Below are positions 42,801 through 52,679 of a DNA stretch of 64,000 nucleotides, one piece after another. The first letter of the stretch is position 1. Every line of letters begins with the position of its first letter. Where the stretch lies: the NCBI GenBank assembly GCA_946800325.1, contig OX326956.1, positions 8,845,167 to 8,909,166 of the forward strand, written 5' to 3'. Origin of the DNA: Luzula sylvatica (lineage: Eukaryota; Streptophyta; Magnoliopsida; Poales; Juncaceae). A program made the translations under genes and the position numbers. The notes under the pieces are model-generated. The model was not told the origin of the DNA and did not search any database. It saw only the letters and a list, made by a program, of their open reading frames with translations.

Positions 42801-45800
42801 ACAAACACTAAGAAAGTTTGTTTTTCGATTCAAAACAAGATTTTAACGCTTTGAGGAGTTCAAATAACGTGTTTTTAGATCGTTTGTATCGTATCTTTTA
42901 CTACGTAACTTTTCACCAAATTTCACAAACACTAAGGAACTTTGTTTTTCGATTCAAAACAAGATTTTAACGCTTTGAGGAGTTCAAATAACGAGTTTTT
43001 AGATCATTTGTATCGTATATTTTACTACATAACTTTTCACCAAATTCCACAAACACTAAGAAAGTTTGTTTTTCAATTCAAAACAAGATTTTAACGCATT
43101 GAGGAGTTCAAATAACATGTTTTTAGATCATTTGTATCGTATCTTTTACTATGTAACTTTTCACCAAATTTCACAAACACTAAGGAAGTTTGTTTTTCGA
43201 TTCAAAACAAGATTTTAACGCTTTGAGGAGTTCAAATAACGTGTTTTTAGATCATTTGTATCGTATCTTTTACTACATAACTTTTCACCAAATTTCACAA
43301 ACACTAAGAAAGTTTGTTTTTCGATTCAAAACAAGATTTTAACGCTTTGAGGAGTTCAAATAACATGTTTTTAGATCATTTGTATCGTATCTTTTACTAC
43401 ATAATTTTTCACCAAATTTCACAAACACTAAGGAAGTTTGTTTTTCGATTCAAAACAAGATTTTAACCCTTTGAGGAGTTCAAATAACATGTTTTTAGAT
43501 CATTTGTATCGTATCTTTTACTACATAACTTTTCACCAAATTTCACAAAAACTAAGGAAGTTTGTTTTTCGATTCAAAACAAGATTTTAACCCTTTGAGG
43601 AGTTCAAATAACATGTTTTTAGATCATTTGTATCGTATCTTTTACTACATAACTTTTCACCAAATTTCACAAACACTAAGGAAGTTTGTTTTTCGATTCA
43701 AAACAAGATTTTAACGCTTTGAGGAGTTCAAATAACTTGTTTTTAGATCGTTTGTATCGTATCTTTTACAACATAACTTTTCACCAAATTTCACAAACAC
43801 TATGAAAGTTTGTTTTTCGATTCAAAACAAGATTTTAACGCTTTGAGGAGTTCAAATAACGTATTTTTAGATCATTTGTATCGTATCTTTTACTACATAA
43901 CTTTTCACCAAATTTCACAAACACTAAGAAAGTTTGTTTTTCGATTCAAAACAAGATTTTAAAGCTTTGAGGAGTTCAAATAACATGTTTTTAGATCATT
44001 TGTATCGTATCTTTTACTACATAACTTTTCACCAAATTTCACAAACACTAAGGAAGTTTGTTTTTCGATTCAAAACAAGATTTTAAAGCTTTGAGGAGTT
44101 CAAATAACATGTTTTTAGATCATTTGTATCGTATCTTTTACTACGTAACTTTTCACCAAATTTCACAAACACTAAGAAAGTTTGTTTTTCGATTCAAAAC
44201 AAGATTTTAACCCTTTGAGGAGTTCAAATAACATGTTTTTAGATCGTTTGTATCGTATCTTTTACTACATAACTTTTCACCAAATTTCACAAACACTATG
44301 AAAGTTTGTTTTTCGATTCAAAACAAGATTTTAACACTTTGAGGAGTTCAAATAACGTGTTTTTAGATCTTTTGTATCGTATCTTTTACTACATAATTTT
44401 TCACAAAATTTCACAAACACTAAGGAAGTTTGTTTTTCGATTCAAAACAAGGTTTTAACGCTTTGAGGAGTTCAAATAACGTGTTTTTAGATCATTTGTA
44501 TCGTATCTTTTACTACGTTACTTTTCACCAAATTTCACAAACACTAAGAAAGTTTGTTTTTAGATTCAAAACAAGATTTTAACGCTTTGAGGAGTTCAAA
44601 TAACATGTTTTTAGATCATTTGTATCGTATCTTTTACTACATAACTTTTCACCAAATTTCACAAACACTAAGGAAGTTTGTTTTTCGATTCAAAACAAGA
44701 TTTTAACGCTTTGAGGAGTTCAAATAACATGTTTTTAGATCATTTGTATCGTATCTTTTACTACATAACTTTTCACCAAATTTCACAAACACTAAGGAAG
44801 TTTGTTTTTCGATTCAAAACAAGATTTTAACCATTTGAGGAGTTCAAATAACATGTTTTTAGATCATTTGTATCGTATCTGTTACTACATAACTTTTCAC
44901 CAAATTTCACAAACACTAAGGAAGTTTGTTTTTCGATTCAAAACAAGATTTTAACGCTTTGAGGAGTTCAAATAACGTGTTTTTAGATCCTTTGTATCGT
45001 ATCTTTTACTACATAACTTTTCACCAAATTTCACAAACACTAAGAAAGTTTGTTTTTAGATTCAAAACAAGATTTTAACGCTTTGAGGAGTTCAAATAAC
45101 ATGTTTTTAGATCATTTGTATCGTATCTTTTACTACATAACTTTTCACCAAATTTCACAAACACTAAGGAAGTTTGTTTTTCGATTCAAAACATGATTTT
45201 AATGCTTTGAGGAGTTCAAATAACGTGTTTTTAGATCGTTTGTATTGTATCTTTTACTACATAACTTTTCACCAAATTTCACAAACACTAAGGAAGTTTG
45301 TTTTTTGATTCAAAACAAGATTTTAACGATTTGAGGAGTTCAAATAACGTGTTTTAGATCATTTGTATCGTATCTTTTACTACATAACATTTCACCAAAT
45401 TTCACAAACACTAAGAAAGTTTGTTTTTAGATTCAAAACAAGATTTTAACGCTTTGAGGAGTTCAAATAACATGTTTTTAGATCATTTGTATCGTATCTT
45501 TTACTACATAACTTTTCACCAAATTTCACAAACACTAAGGAAGTTTGTTTTTCGATTCAAAACAAGATTTTAACGCTTTGAGGAGTTCAAATAACATGTT
45601 TTTAGATCATTCGTATCGTATCTTTTACTACATAACTTTTCACCAAATTTTACAAACACTAAGGAAGTTTGTTTTTCGATTCAAAACAAGATTTAAACGC
45701 TTTGAGGAGTTCAAATAACGTGTTTTTAGATCATTTGTATCGTATCTTTTACTACATAACTTTTCACCAAATTTCACAAACACTAAGTTTGTTTTTCGAT

Positions 45801-45950
45801 TCAAAACAAGATTTTAAAGCTTTGAGGAGTTCAAATAACATGTTTTTAGATCATTTGTATCGTATCTTTTACTACATAACTTTTCACCAAATTTCACAAA
45901 CACTAAGGAAGTTTGTTTTTCGATTCAAAACAAGATTTTAACGCTTTGAG
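30900..45950 (+). repeat. 22-26-monomer higher-order blocks carrying a two-mutation marker monomer pair
   Basis: A pair of adjacent monomers, one with GATTTAAACG for GATTTTAACG and the next lacking GAAG (ACTAAGTTTG for ACTAAGGAAGTTTG), occurs six times, starting near 32,918, 36,014, 38,986, 39,726, 42,450 and 45,669. The steps are 3,096, 2,972, 740, 2,724 and 3,219 bp, which are 25, 24, 6, 22 and 26 monomers minus the 4-bp deletion (minus one further base in the last, from GTGTTTTAGATC near 45,350). The 22-monomer block from about 39,730 to 42,450 and the next one share many private variants, such as AGGAACTTTG at 40,211 and 42,935. Confidence 0.85.
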
Positions 45951-46023
45951 GAGTTCAAATAACATGTTTTTAGATCATTTGTATCGTATCTTTTACTACA
46001 TAACTTTTCACCAAATTTCACAA

Positions 46024-47115
46024 CATGATTTATACATTAAATTCAAACTAAAATGGTAGAAATTTGCACTAAAGTTTTAAAAACTTTGAAATAGCAATAT
46101 GTGATCATAGATTCATAATACTTTAAAATTACAAATATGTCCAAAATAAGTTTGAATTCAACAAAATTCATAAAAAAAACAACAAAATTTATACAACCAA
46201 GTTCTCTGAAATTAACAAAATCTAAGAAGAGAAACAATATCATTCTTGATGAAATCAGTTCATACACAAAATCTTCATTCATCCTCTTCCTGAGTGCCCC
46301 TGCCTCATTTGTCTCGTGCATTGCGACTTCATTTGCATCCTGAAAGAAAAAACCGAAGGAATCTCGACAAAATGCAAGACCGAAATGCTTGAATTCTGAG
46401 GTATTTTCCTCCTCCTCCTCCTCCAAAATGAGATGACTACAATTTGAGTAATAAAAAATATAAATAAATAATTTTCGAGAAGATTTGCAAAATGCCCCTT
46501 TATTAGCCTCATTTGCCCACATTGACCTTTATAAAATAGAAAGCTTATTTATAATAGTATATCGGATTTATTTTGCAAATTTTACTATTTTAAATTGTCA
46601 ATTAATCCTAATTAGCGTCAGTAGCTCCATTCATATTTTATGATTTTGAAATCCTAACTGGCCCCATCCAGCTTTAGTTCCATCAAAATTAACACGAGCA
46701 AATCAAAATAAGCCTCAATCAATTAAAAATTATCCTTTTCATTTCTTTTCTTTTTGCAAAAAAGGCCATATCCTTTTCATTTCTAATCATGCAATTACTC
46801 ATGATTTCGACAATTTTTGACATTAAAACAGCATAGAAATCAGTTCCAGGTAAACTAGTCAACAATCAGGAAACATTCAATCAATTCAATCTGTACGTCC
46901 ATATCTCAATAATTGATATAATCTGTCTGAATAAGAGAAAAGAGCTGAATAATTTACCAGACCAAATTAGATTAGGCATGGTGGAAAAATGATTGTTCAC
47001 CCATTTATCACCGGCTCCTAAGAGAGTCTCTCTGGCTGGAACGGCATGTCGATAAGCTTTTTTTGATAGGAAAATTTGAGGGGAGGTAACTGACTTTGCT
47101 CAAGACTCGAGAGAA
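46024..47115. other. AT-rich single-copy-like DNA at the satellite edge, no convincing gene
   Basis: A 159-codon open frame on the minus strand (46,522-46,043) contains a Glu run from a GAG repeat and a hydrophobic, Phe-rich tail; I do not recognise it. On the minus strand TTTTTTCTTTCAG followed by GATGCAAATG (around 46,340) looks like a 3' splice site, so the segment could hold the last exon of a decayed gene, but no second exon could be joined with confidence. Otherwise nothing is visible. Confidence 0.4.
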
Positions 47116-47475
47116 ATGGGAGAAGGATTCTAGCATTTCCATGGATACGGCTACAAAAGAAGGAATTCCAAGAGACGGAGAGGTGTGTGCACAAGCAGAC
47201 AAGATGAGCTATGTTCTGTTTTGACGGAGCAAATAAAATAGTTAAACGGAATGTTTTAAAGAGATGGAGCATGTCATCTTCAATCTCAGCACAGATATGG
47301 GAGAAGGATTCTAGCATTTCCATGGGTGGCTACGAAAGAAGGAATTCCAAGAGACGGAGAGGTGTGCACAAGCAGACAAGCTGAGCTATGTTCTGTTTTG
47401 ACGGAGCAAATACAATACTTAGACGGAATGTTTTAAAGAGATGGAGCGTGTCATCTTCAATCTCAGCACAGATAT
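47116..47475. repeat. 181-bp tandem duplication, two copies
   Basis: Copy 1 spans 47,116-47,296 and copy 2 spans 47,297-47,475. Both start ATGGGAGAAGGATTCTAGC and end CTCAGCACAGATAT. They differ by a small indel after TTTCCATGG, a 2-base deletion in GTGTGTGCAC, and several substitutions. Short minus-strand frames cross the copies but shift between them, so no coding function is claimed. Confidence 0.9.
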
Positions 47476-47602
47476 TGATGCTGATCCAAAGGTGTAAAAG
47501 TTACAAGTAGAAATTATCAAATACTTGTACAAGCATTTTAGTTGCACTATATATATATATAGAGGCTAAGATACTTAATTAAGTATCATGAATTTAGTCC
47601 TC

Positions 47603-47603
<1 letters not shown>

Positions 47604-47692
<89 letters not shown>
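47604..47692. repeat. (TA)n microsatellite, about 89 bp
   Basis: Uninterrupted TA dinucleotides. It can extrude into a cruciform, and its length is likely to be unreliable in an assembly. Confidence 0.97.
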
Positions 47693-47695
<3 letters not shown>

Positions 47696-47970
47696 ATATT
47701 GTGTATTGTATATTTTTTCCTAAAAAACTAACATAAAATAATAATAAGATGAACCAAAATATGGAAATAACACATTGTAAGTATTTAAAAATTAAAATAT
47801 CATGAAACTATTAAAAAAATACATAAAGAAGAACGAAAATAAAAAACTAGAAGTTTAAAGAAATATTTTATAACAATATATTTTCAAGGTGTTTATTTTA
47901 TTATTATCCGATGTTAGTTTTTCATGAATAATAAATAAAATATTAAAATTATTATCCGCTCGGGACGACC
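47693..47970. other. AT-rich spacer, nothing recognised
   Basis: Low-complexity A/T-rich DNA between the TA microsatellite and the GC-rich minisatellite. I see no gene or repeat family in it. Confidence 0.6.
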
Positions 47971-48597
47971 AAGGCCCGACCCTCGTGGGCCGAAACCCCC
48001 CCCCCCCCCGCCCCCCCGAGGATCGACCCTCCTGGGCCGAACCCCCCCCCCCCCCCGAGGCCCGACCCGCCTGGGCCGGACCCCCCCCCCCCCGGAGGCC
48101 CGACCCGCCTGGGCCGGACCCCCCCCGGAGGCCCGACCCGCCTGGGCCGGACCCCCCCCGGAGGCCCGACCCGCCTGGGCCGGAACCCCCCGGAGGCCCG
48201 ACCCGCCTGGGCCGGACCCCCCCCCCCCGGAGGCCCGACCCGACTGGGCCGGACCCCCCCCGGAGGCCCGACCCGACTGGGCCGGACCCCCCCGGAGGCC
48301 CGACCCGACTGGGCCGGACCCCCCCGAGGCCCGACCCCGACTGGGCCGGACCCCCCCGAGGCCCGACCCCGATTGGGCCGGACCCCCCCCCCCCCCCGAG
48401 GCCCGACCACGATTGGGCCGGACCCCCCGAGGCCCGACCCCGATTGGGCCGGACCCCCCGAGGCCCGACCCCGATTGGGCCGGACCCCCCGAGGCCCGAC
48501 CCCGATTGGGCCGGACCCCCCAGGCCCGACCCCGATTGGCCGGACCCCACACCCCCCCCCCCCCCGAGGCCCGACCCCGATTGGGCCGGACCCCCCT
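47971..48597. repeat. GC-rich minisatellite, about 18 units of 31-40 bp with variable C runs
   Basis: The unit is GGCCCGACC-(C)G-(C/A/T)-CTGGGCC-GGA followed by a run of 6 to 15 C. The core varies in an ordered way: units around 48,060-48,220 carry GACCCGCCTGGGCC, those around 48,240-48,320 carry GACCCGACTGGGCC, and those from about 48,360 on carry GACCCCGATTGGGCC. GGCCC and GGGCC within a unit can pair. All long proline, glycine or arginine-rich frames here (both strands, three frames each way) come from the repeat and are not genes. The sharp GC island in AT-rich DNA is striking. C-run lengths may contain sequencing error. Confidence 0.95.
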
Positions 48598-48609
48598 GTC
48601 CCTCGCGCA

Positions 48610-48735
48610 CACCTGCAAAAAAAAAAACAGAAACATATACACACACACACATACAAATTACACTCACACACACACATACCAAATTACACCCACACACATT
48701 ACCAGATTACACTTCACACATTACATATATACAAA
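48610..48735. repeat. CA-rich low-complexity tract
   Basis: A poly-A stretch followed by imperfect ACACAC and CACATTAC runs directly after the C-rich minisatellite. Simple sequence only. Confidence 0.85.
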
Positions 48736-48739
48736 CAAA

Positions 48740-50059
48740 TTCAAATTAAATAGAATGATTGGTGGCTGTATCGATCTCAAGATGTGTTTGATAGTCGAGA
48801 AGTTCATGCAATCAAGGGATGGCTTCCTATATTACAAAATATTAAACAAATTAAATTTGAATATATTTTTGTAATTGACTCGATCATTAACCAGGGGATC
48901 CTGAGATAAAACACACCTGTTGTTGTAATTGCCGAGTTGATCCAATCAAGGGCTGTATCGATCTTCACCCGACTACAACTTAAATTTGAAATTATGTTAG
49001 AAACTTAGAACATTGTACAGACTTAATTAATTTATAATAATGTGAATAATAAAAACTTACTGAAGAACCTTGTGTTTTATCAAATTACTGAAATTGAATG
49101 GATTTTCCCGAGTCCCTCTTCGAATAACATCTTCATACCCAATTAGCTTGGTACAGTCAAGGAAAGAATCTCACATGACTGCAAATTCAAATTTGACATT
49201 ATGTTAAAAATATGTACACACCTAATAAATTTATAATATAGTCATAATGATGTGAACAATAAAGAACTTACTGAGCAACATCGTGTTTGTATTTATTTAA
49301 TTTCTGAAACTGAATTGATTTTGCCGAGTCCCTCTTCTAATAGCTAACATCACAAAAAATTCAGCGGCCAGAATTTCTAAAATTAAACACAAAAATATTA
49401 TTCAGAATTGAGAAAAACCACTGTGTGTCCTTTTTGCAGGGGCCTTTTTGCAATTTCAGAAAAATGAAGGGGACTTTTTTACAAAGAGAGTTTGGAGCAA
49501 CAGAAATGAAAATGAATTCAAGACCAAAGATCGAATCAGTATCATGAATGAAAATTGGAGGATTATAATGTAAATAAAATAACTTACAAGGTTTGGAGAT
49601 TATGCTTTTGAATCACTACTGTTTATTGCTGTAATAATTTCTCCATAACAAAACAAAGATCGATTCAGTTTCGGATTTTTCAAGCTTCTGAATACATGGA
49701 GAAATTGCAAGGCTTAAAATCAACTCTTCTTTCGTGTATTCACCTTATATAAAACCAATCATGCAAAAAAATCAGAAATTAATTGGATACAAGGAGAAAT
49801 AGCAAAAAATTCCTTCATTAAATGTAAAATTGAACGAAAAAGAGAAAACCTCTCCAAGAACAGGGATTGGACGGAAAAGCAACAAGCCACCAAGGTGTTT
49901 TATTCTTTCGACCTTGTATCTCGCAGATCTGTTTCGATTCCATACAGATCTGTTTCGCTTCCGCACAATTCCCATTCTTCTTCTGATCTCGGAGGTTCCT
50001 CTTCAAGCACTTGAGATAGTAGCGGAAAGAATTTCGTCTTCTGAGAAGAGTTCCGAGTT

Positions 50060-50060
<1 letters not shown>
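48740..50060 (-). pseudogene. Possible decayed split gene with a duplicated exon-like segment
   Basis: On the minus strand three good donor-like sites GTAAGT occur (complement of 49,582-49,587, 49,266-49,271 and 49,055-49,060). The segment 49,178-49,061 is bounded by TTTGCAG and GTAAGT and holds an open stretch reading LIGYEDVIRRGTRENPF, but an in-frame TGA lies near its 5' end. A diverged copy ends at 49,272 and shares RRGTR, then meets a TAA. Another segment near 48,890-48,970 has a CAG/GTGTGT donor. A CT-rich stretch just upstream (50,132-50,062) could be a 5' leader. I do not recognise the protein. It could equally be chance splice-like sites in a duplicated non-coding region. Confidence 0.25.
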
Positions 50061-50061
<1 letters not shown>

Positions 50062-50096
<35 letters not shown>

Positions 50097-50132
50097 GAGA
50101 GAGGGAGAGGGAGAGAGAGAGAGAGAGAGAGA
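50062..50132. repeat. (GA)n / (CT)n microsatellite
   Basis: GA dinucleotides with a few GG interruptions, about 71 bp. Six short Ser/Leu-rich frames across it are artefacts of the repeat. Confidence 0.95.
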
Positions 50133-50192
50133 CGGCAAGAAGAAATGACAATGAGAATGGATCAGCCAGAAAATATAACGACATATAATCTA

Positions 50193-50444
50193 GAGTAGTG
50201 ATGCACCTCCCCCTTGGCCTCCCCCCACCTCTTGATGTGTCATCGTATGGTTTAACACCATCAAAATTAACATCTTAATTTATGATTTAATATTTTAATT
50301 TATAGTGTATCATCATAATTAAGATGTTAAACTATAAATTAAGAATTTAAATCATAATTAAGATGTTAAATTGGATGGTGTTAATTCTTCCGCCAACACA
50401 TCAAGAAGTGGGGGGGAGGACAAGGGGGAGGTACAACATTTTCC
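50193..50444. mobile_element. Mutator-type MITE (252 bp) with 9-bp target duplication
   Basis: The element starts GAGTAGTGATGCACCTCCCC and ends GGGGGAGGTACAACATTTTCC. Its ends are long inverted repeats: ACCTCCCCCTTG(G/T)CCTCCCC, then CTTCTTGATGTGT-like and AACACCATC...TTAACATCTTAATT on both arms, leaving a short AT-rich centre. It is flanked by the identical 9-mers TATAATCTA at 50,184-50,192 and 50,445-50,453. A 9-bp duplication with terminal inverted repeats starting with G is typical of Mutator-like elements. There is no coding capacity, so it would depend on a transposase elsewhere. Confidence 0.85.
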
Positions 50445-50453
50445 TATAATCTA

Positions 50454-51217
50454 ACGTTCGAATTTGACAGCTGGAAATGACCGTTAGGATCTAGTATGGA
50501 TTTTATTTTATTGTTATTTGTGTTATTAGTTTGAATTGGAGTGTTAAGACTTATATCTCTTAATGCACAAATAAAAAGATTAAGAAGATCTAATCTAATA
50601 AATTATTAAGTTATATAAAAGATCTTGATTTTTGAAAGTTAAGGATTATTCATGTAAAAATGACATGATTAATACCTAGCTGTCACTATTAAATAATATT
50701 TGGTATTGATTAAAAGATTTTTAGTACTATTCCATATTTACATTCTTAATTTATCTCAAAATCTCATTCTAGTTCTAACTTCTAATACATAAATGATAAT
50801 CTCCATTACATCATCATAATTTCTTGCCCTTTAATCATCATAATTGCGATTCAATATTGTCCAAAATATTCTAATTAAATTCTTTTTTTATTTTGCTCCT
50901 CATTGCACAAATATTTTTTTCCCATTCGAACTGATTGGTTAGGTAACACCAATTTATAAAATATAAAAAGTCTTCCTATCTTGACAACAAGATATCTACA
51001 TTTATAACAAATCTTATTAATTTTCAATTTAATATTCTAGGACAATATCGCGCGCTTCGCAACGGGGTATTTTGACGTAGTTGTATAATATAGATTAATA
51101 AATGATTAATTATTCTTATGTGATATGGACTAATATATAACTTGTATTTTAAAAAAAAAACTCAAACATCAATCAACCATATAGTATATGCAAGGAAAAA
51201 TAACATAAAAATAAACC
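50454..51217. other. AT-rich spacer, nothing firmly recognised
   Basis: No gene found. Around 51,045-51,075 the stretch ATCGCGCGCTTCGCAACGGG recalls the GC-rich hairpins of plant Helitron termini, but no CTRR end or partner terminus is visible, so no element is called. Confidence 0.5.
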
Positions 51218-51225
51218 CTCATAAG

Positions 51226-51694
51226 CTATGTTGCACGGATACGGATACGGGTATCGTATCCGATACGATACGGATACGGGGATACGACAATTTTCAAAAA
51301 ATTACAGATACGGATACGGGTATATAGTTATTATTTTAATATATTTATATTGTATATAATAAATAAATAAATAATAATTTAAATAATGTATTAATAATAT
51401 TTTTAAATTAAATATCATGACAATAAATAAAATAAATTTAATAATACAAGTATCATAAAAATATTATGGGCCAAAATATATAATGGGCCGAAGTATCATA
51501 AATGGAGTATCCCAGCTGTATCCTGCCGTATCCGGCCGTATCCCCGCCGTATTCGAAAAATATATATATTAAAATAATCGGATACGCCACGTGGCGTATC
51601 CGATACGTATCCGAGCCGTATCGTATCCGTATCCGTATCGGATACCCGTATCCTCAGGATACTTCTGCATTTTTGAAGTATCCGCGTAACATAG
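51226..51694. mobile_element. hAT-type non-autonomous element (469 bp) with 8-bp target duplication
   Basis: Ends are CTATGTTGCACGGATAC (51,226-51,242) and GTATCCGCGTAACATAG (51,678-51,694), inverted repeats matching at 15 of 17 positions. The flanks are identical 8-mers CTCATAAG at 51,218-51,225 and 51,695-51,702. Many copies of GGATACGG / CCGTATCC in both orientations crowd the subterminal regions (51,236-51,320 and 51,510-51,660), while the centre is almost pure A/T. An 8-bp duplication and dense subterminal motifs fit the hAT superfamily, whose transposases bind such motifs. No transposase is encoded. Confidence 0.85.
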
Positions 51695-51702
51695 CTCATA
51701 AG

Positions 51703-52555
51703 GCTTCATATCTTGGCGCTAAGATCAGTTTTTTTCATTGACACCAAATCTCTTCATATTCCCTTGATTTGACTTGAACCCTGGGACGAATTGAACTGCA
51801 TGAAGATCAGCGATTGTCCTCTTCTTTATACAACGGATCCAACGATTCTCAGAACTTCTAGATAGATATGGAGGAACGGGGTCTAGGATGGTGAGAGATG
51901 ATGGCGGAGGCTGCTCCGTCAAGCACACACGAGAGAGAGGGGGCTCGAAGAAAGAGAGAGAGTGCACCGATCTAAATATTTAAAGGGAGAGGAGAAAAAA
52001 ACGCGAGAGAGGAGGTGTACACATAAGAGACGTGGTATATGCAATCATGTCTGTCTCTGTACTCTGTTGGTATGCAACCATGTTGCTGTGCGATAAAATT
52101 AAAAAATTAAAAAATGAGGGTGATAAGATCGAGCGTCTCATAATTTTTTTACTCATAATTGTTGCCTGATAAGATAATTGTAAATTTAGGACGAGGACAA
52201 TCTCCTAGGTTGCTCTGTGTATTATTAGGGCTCATTTGTTTTATATTTCTATTGTCGCTTTGTATTTTGTTCCGGTGTTCGTATTGTTTGGTTATTTTCT
52301 ATTGATAATCTAATTTTTCATATTGTTCAAATAAATAACCAGTCATTCAGGAATAATTTTTTGTTTTAATTAAAAAAGATATATTAATAATTTATGTTTA
52401 ATTCTTTTATTTTTTATATTGTTAAATTTTTTTTTTTAGTTTAATGTTGTAATTTATATGCATACTAATACTAATTGTCTACTTATTTTGAGAGAATTTT
52501 CTTTTAATGTAACCTTTTTTGCCTTTCATAAGTTCGTAAATATATTGAATACGTT
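51703..52555. other. Intergenic DNA, no gene recognised
   Basis: Contains a GA-rich stretch near 51,920-51,965 and AT-rich sequence. No supported coding region or repeat family was seen. Confidence 0.5.
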
Positions 52556-52679
52556 TTGGAGAAACCACTTGTTAATATCATGTGGAGCAATAGAGAAAGA
52601 GAATTAAGTGAAACATTTGCAAGAACCGACAACGATTTTATTTTTGTTCATCGCGTAGACAAATATCTGATGCACCCTT
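52556..52679 (+). pseudogene. Short open frame interrupted by copia element A, not recognised
   Basis: A frame opening upstream of 52,556 runs through ELSETFARTDNDF and is interrupted by the LTR of element A at 52,680. Skipping the element and one copy of its duplication, the frame stays open for about 28 more codons after 63,749. A TTTTTTGCCTTTCATAAG acceptor-like stretch precedes it. This could be an old exon hit by the transposon, or chance; no family is recognised. Confidence 0.2.
52675..52679. repeat. Target-site duplication CCCTT of copia A, left
   Basis: CCCTT immediately before the TG of the left LTR; the identical 5-mer lies at 63,744-63,748 after the right LTR. Confidence 0.93.

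Larger units (their letters stand above)
22384..46023 (+). repeat. 124-bp tandem satellite array, right part
   Basis: The same monomer and orientation as the left part, continuing in phase after the solo LTR. Between about 30,900 and 45,950 the variant order changes to a different set of blocks, 22 to 26 monomers long. The array stops abruptly inside a monomer: the last matching bases are CACCAAATTTCACAA at 46,023, followed by unrelated AT-rich DNA. Unlike many arrays, the last monomers before the edge are no more degraded than interior ones. Confidence 0.97.

Noticed and set aside
1..46023. CENP-B-box-like string TTCGATTCAAAACAAG in the monomer
   Set aside because: Matches only TTCG and the central A of the mammalian box; the CGGG half is absent, and plants are not known to use that box.
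46043..46522. 159-codon minus-strand frame with a Glu run
   Set aside because: The Glu run is a GAG microsatellite, the tail is AT-driven Phe/Ile-rich sequence, and an overlapping splice-like site argues against a single uninterrupted protein. No family recognised.
47018..47323. 101-codon minus-strand frame across the 181-bp duplication
   Set aside because: The frame does not persist through both copies because of small indels, and nothing in it is recognisable.
47855..48874. Long Pro/Gly/Arg-rich frames on both strands (up to 280 codons)
   Set aside because: All lie in the GC-rich minisatellite, which is open in several frames on both strands simply because it lacks stop codons.
49772..50184. 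Ser/Leu-rich short frames around the GA/CT microsatellite
   Set aside because: Translation of (CT)n; no conserved domain and several overlapping frames.
51040..51080. Helitron-like GC hairpin
   Set aside because: No CTRR terminus, no matching 5' TC end and no A/T insertion site could be located.
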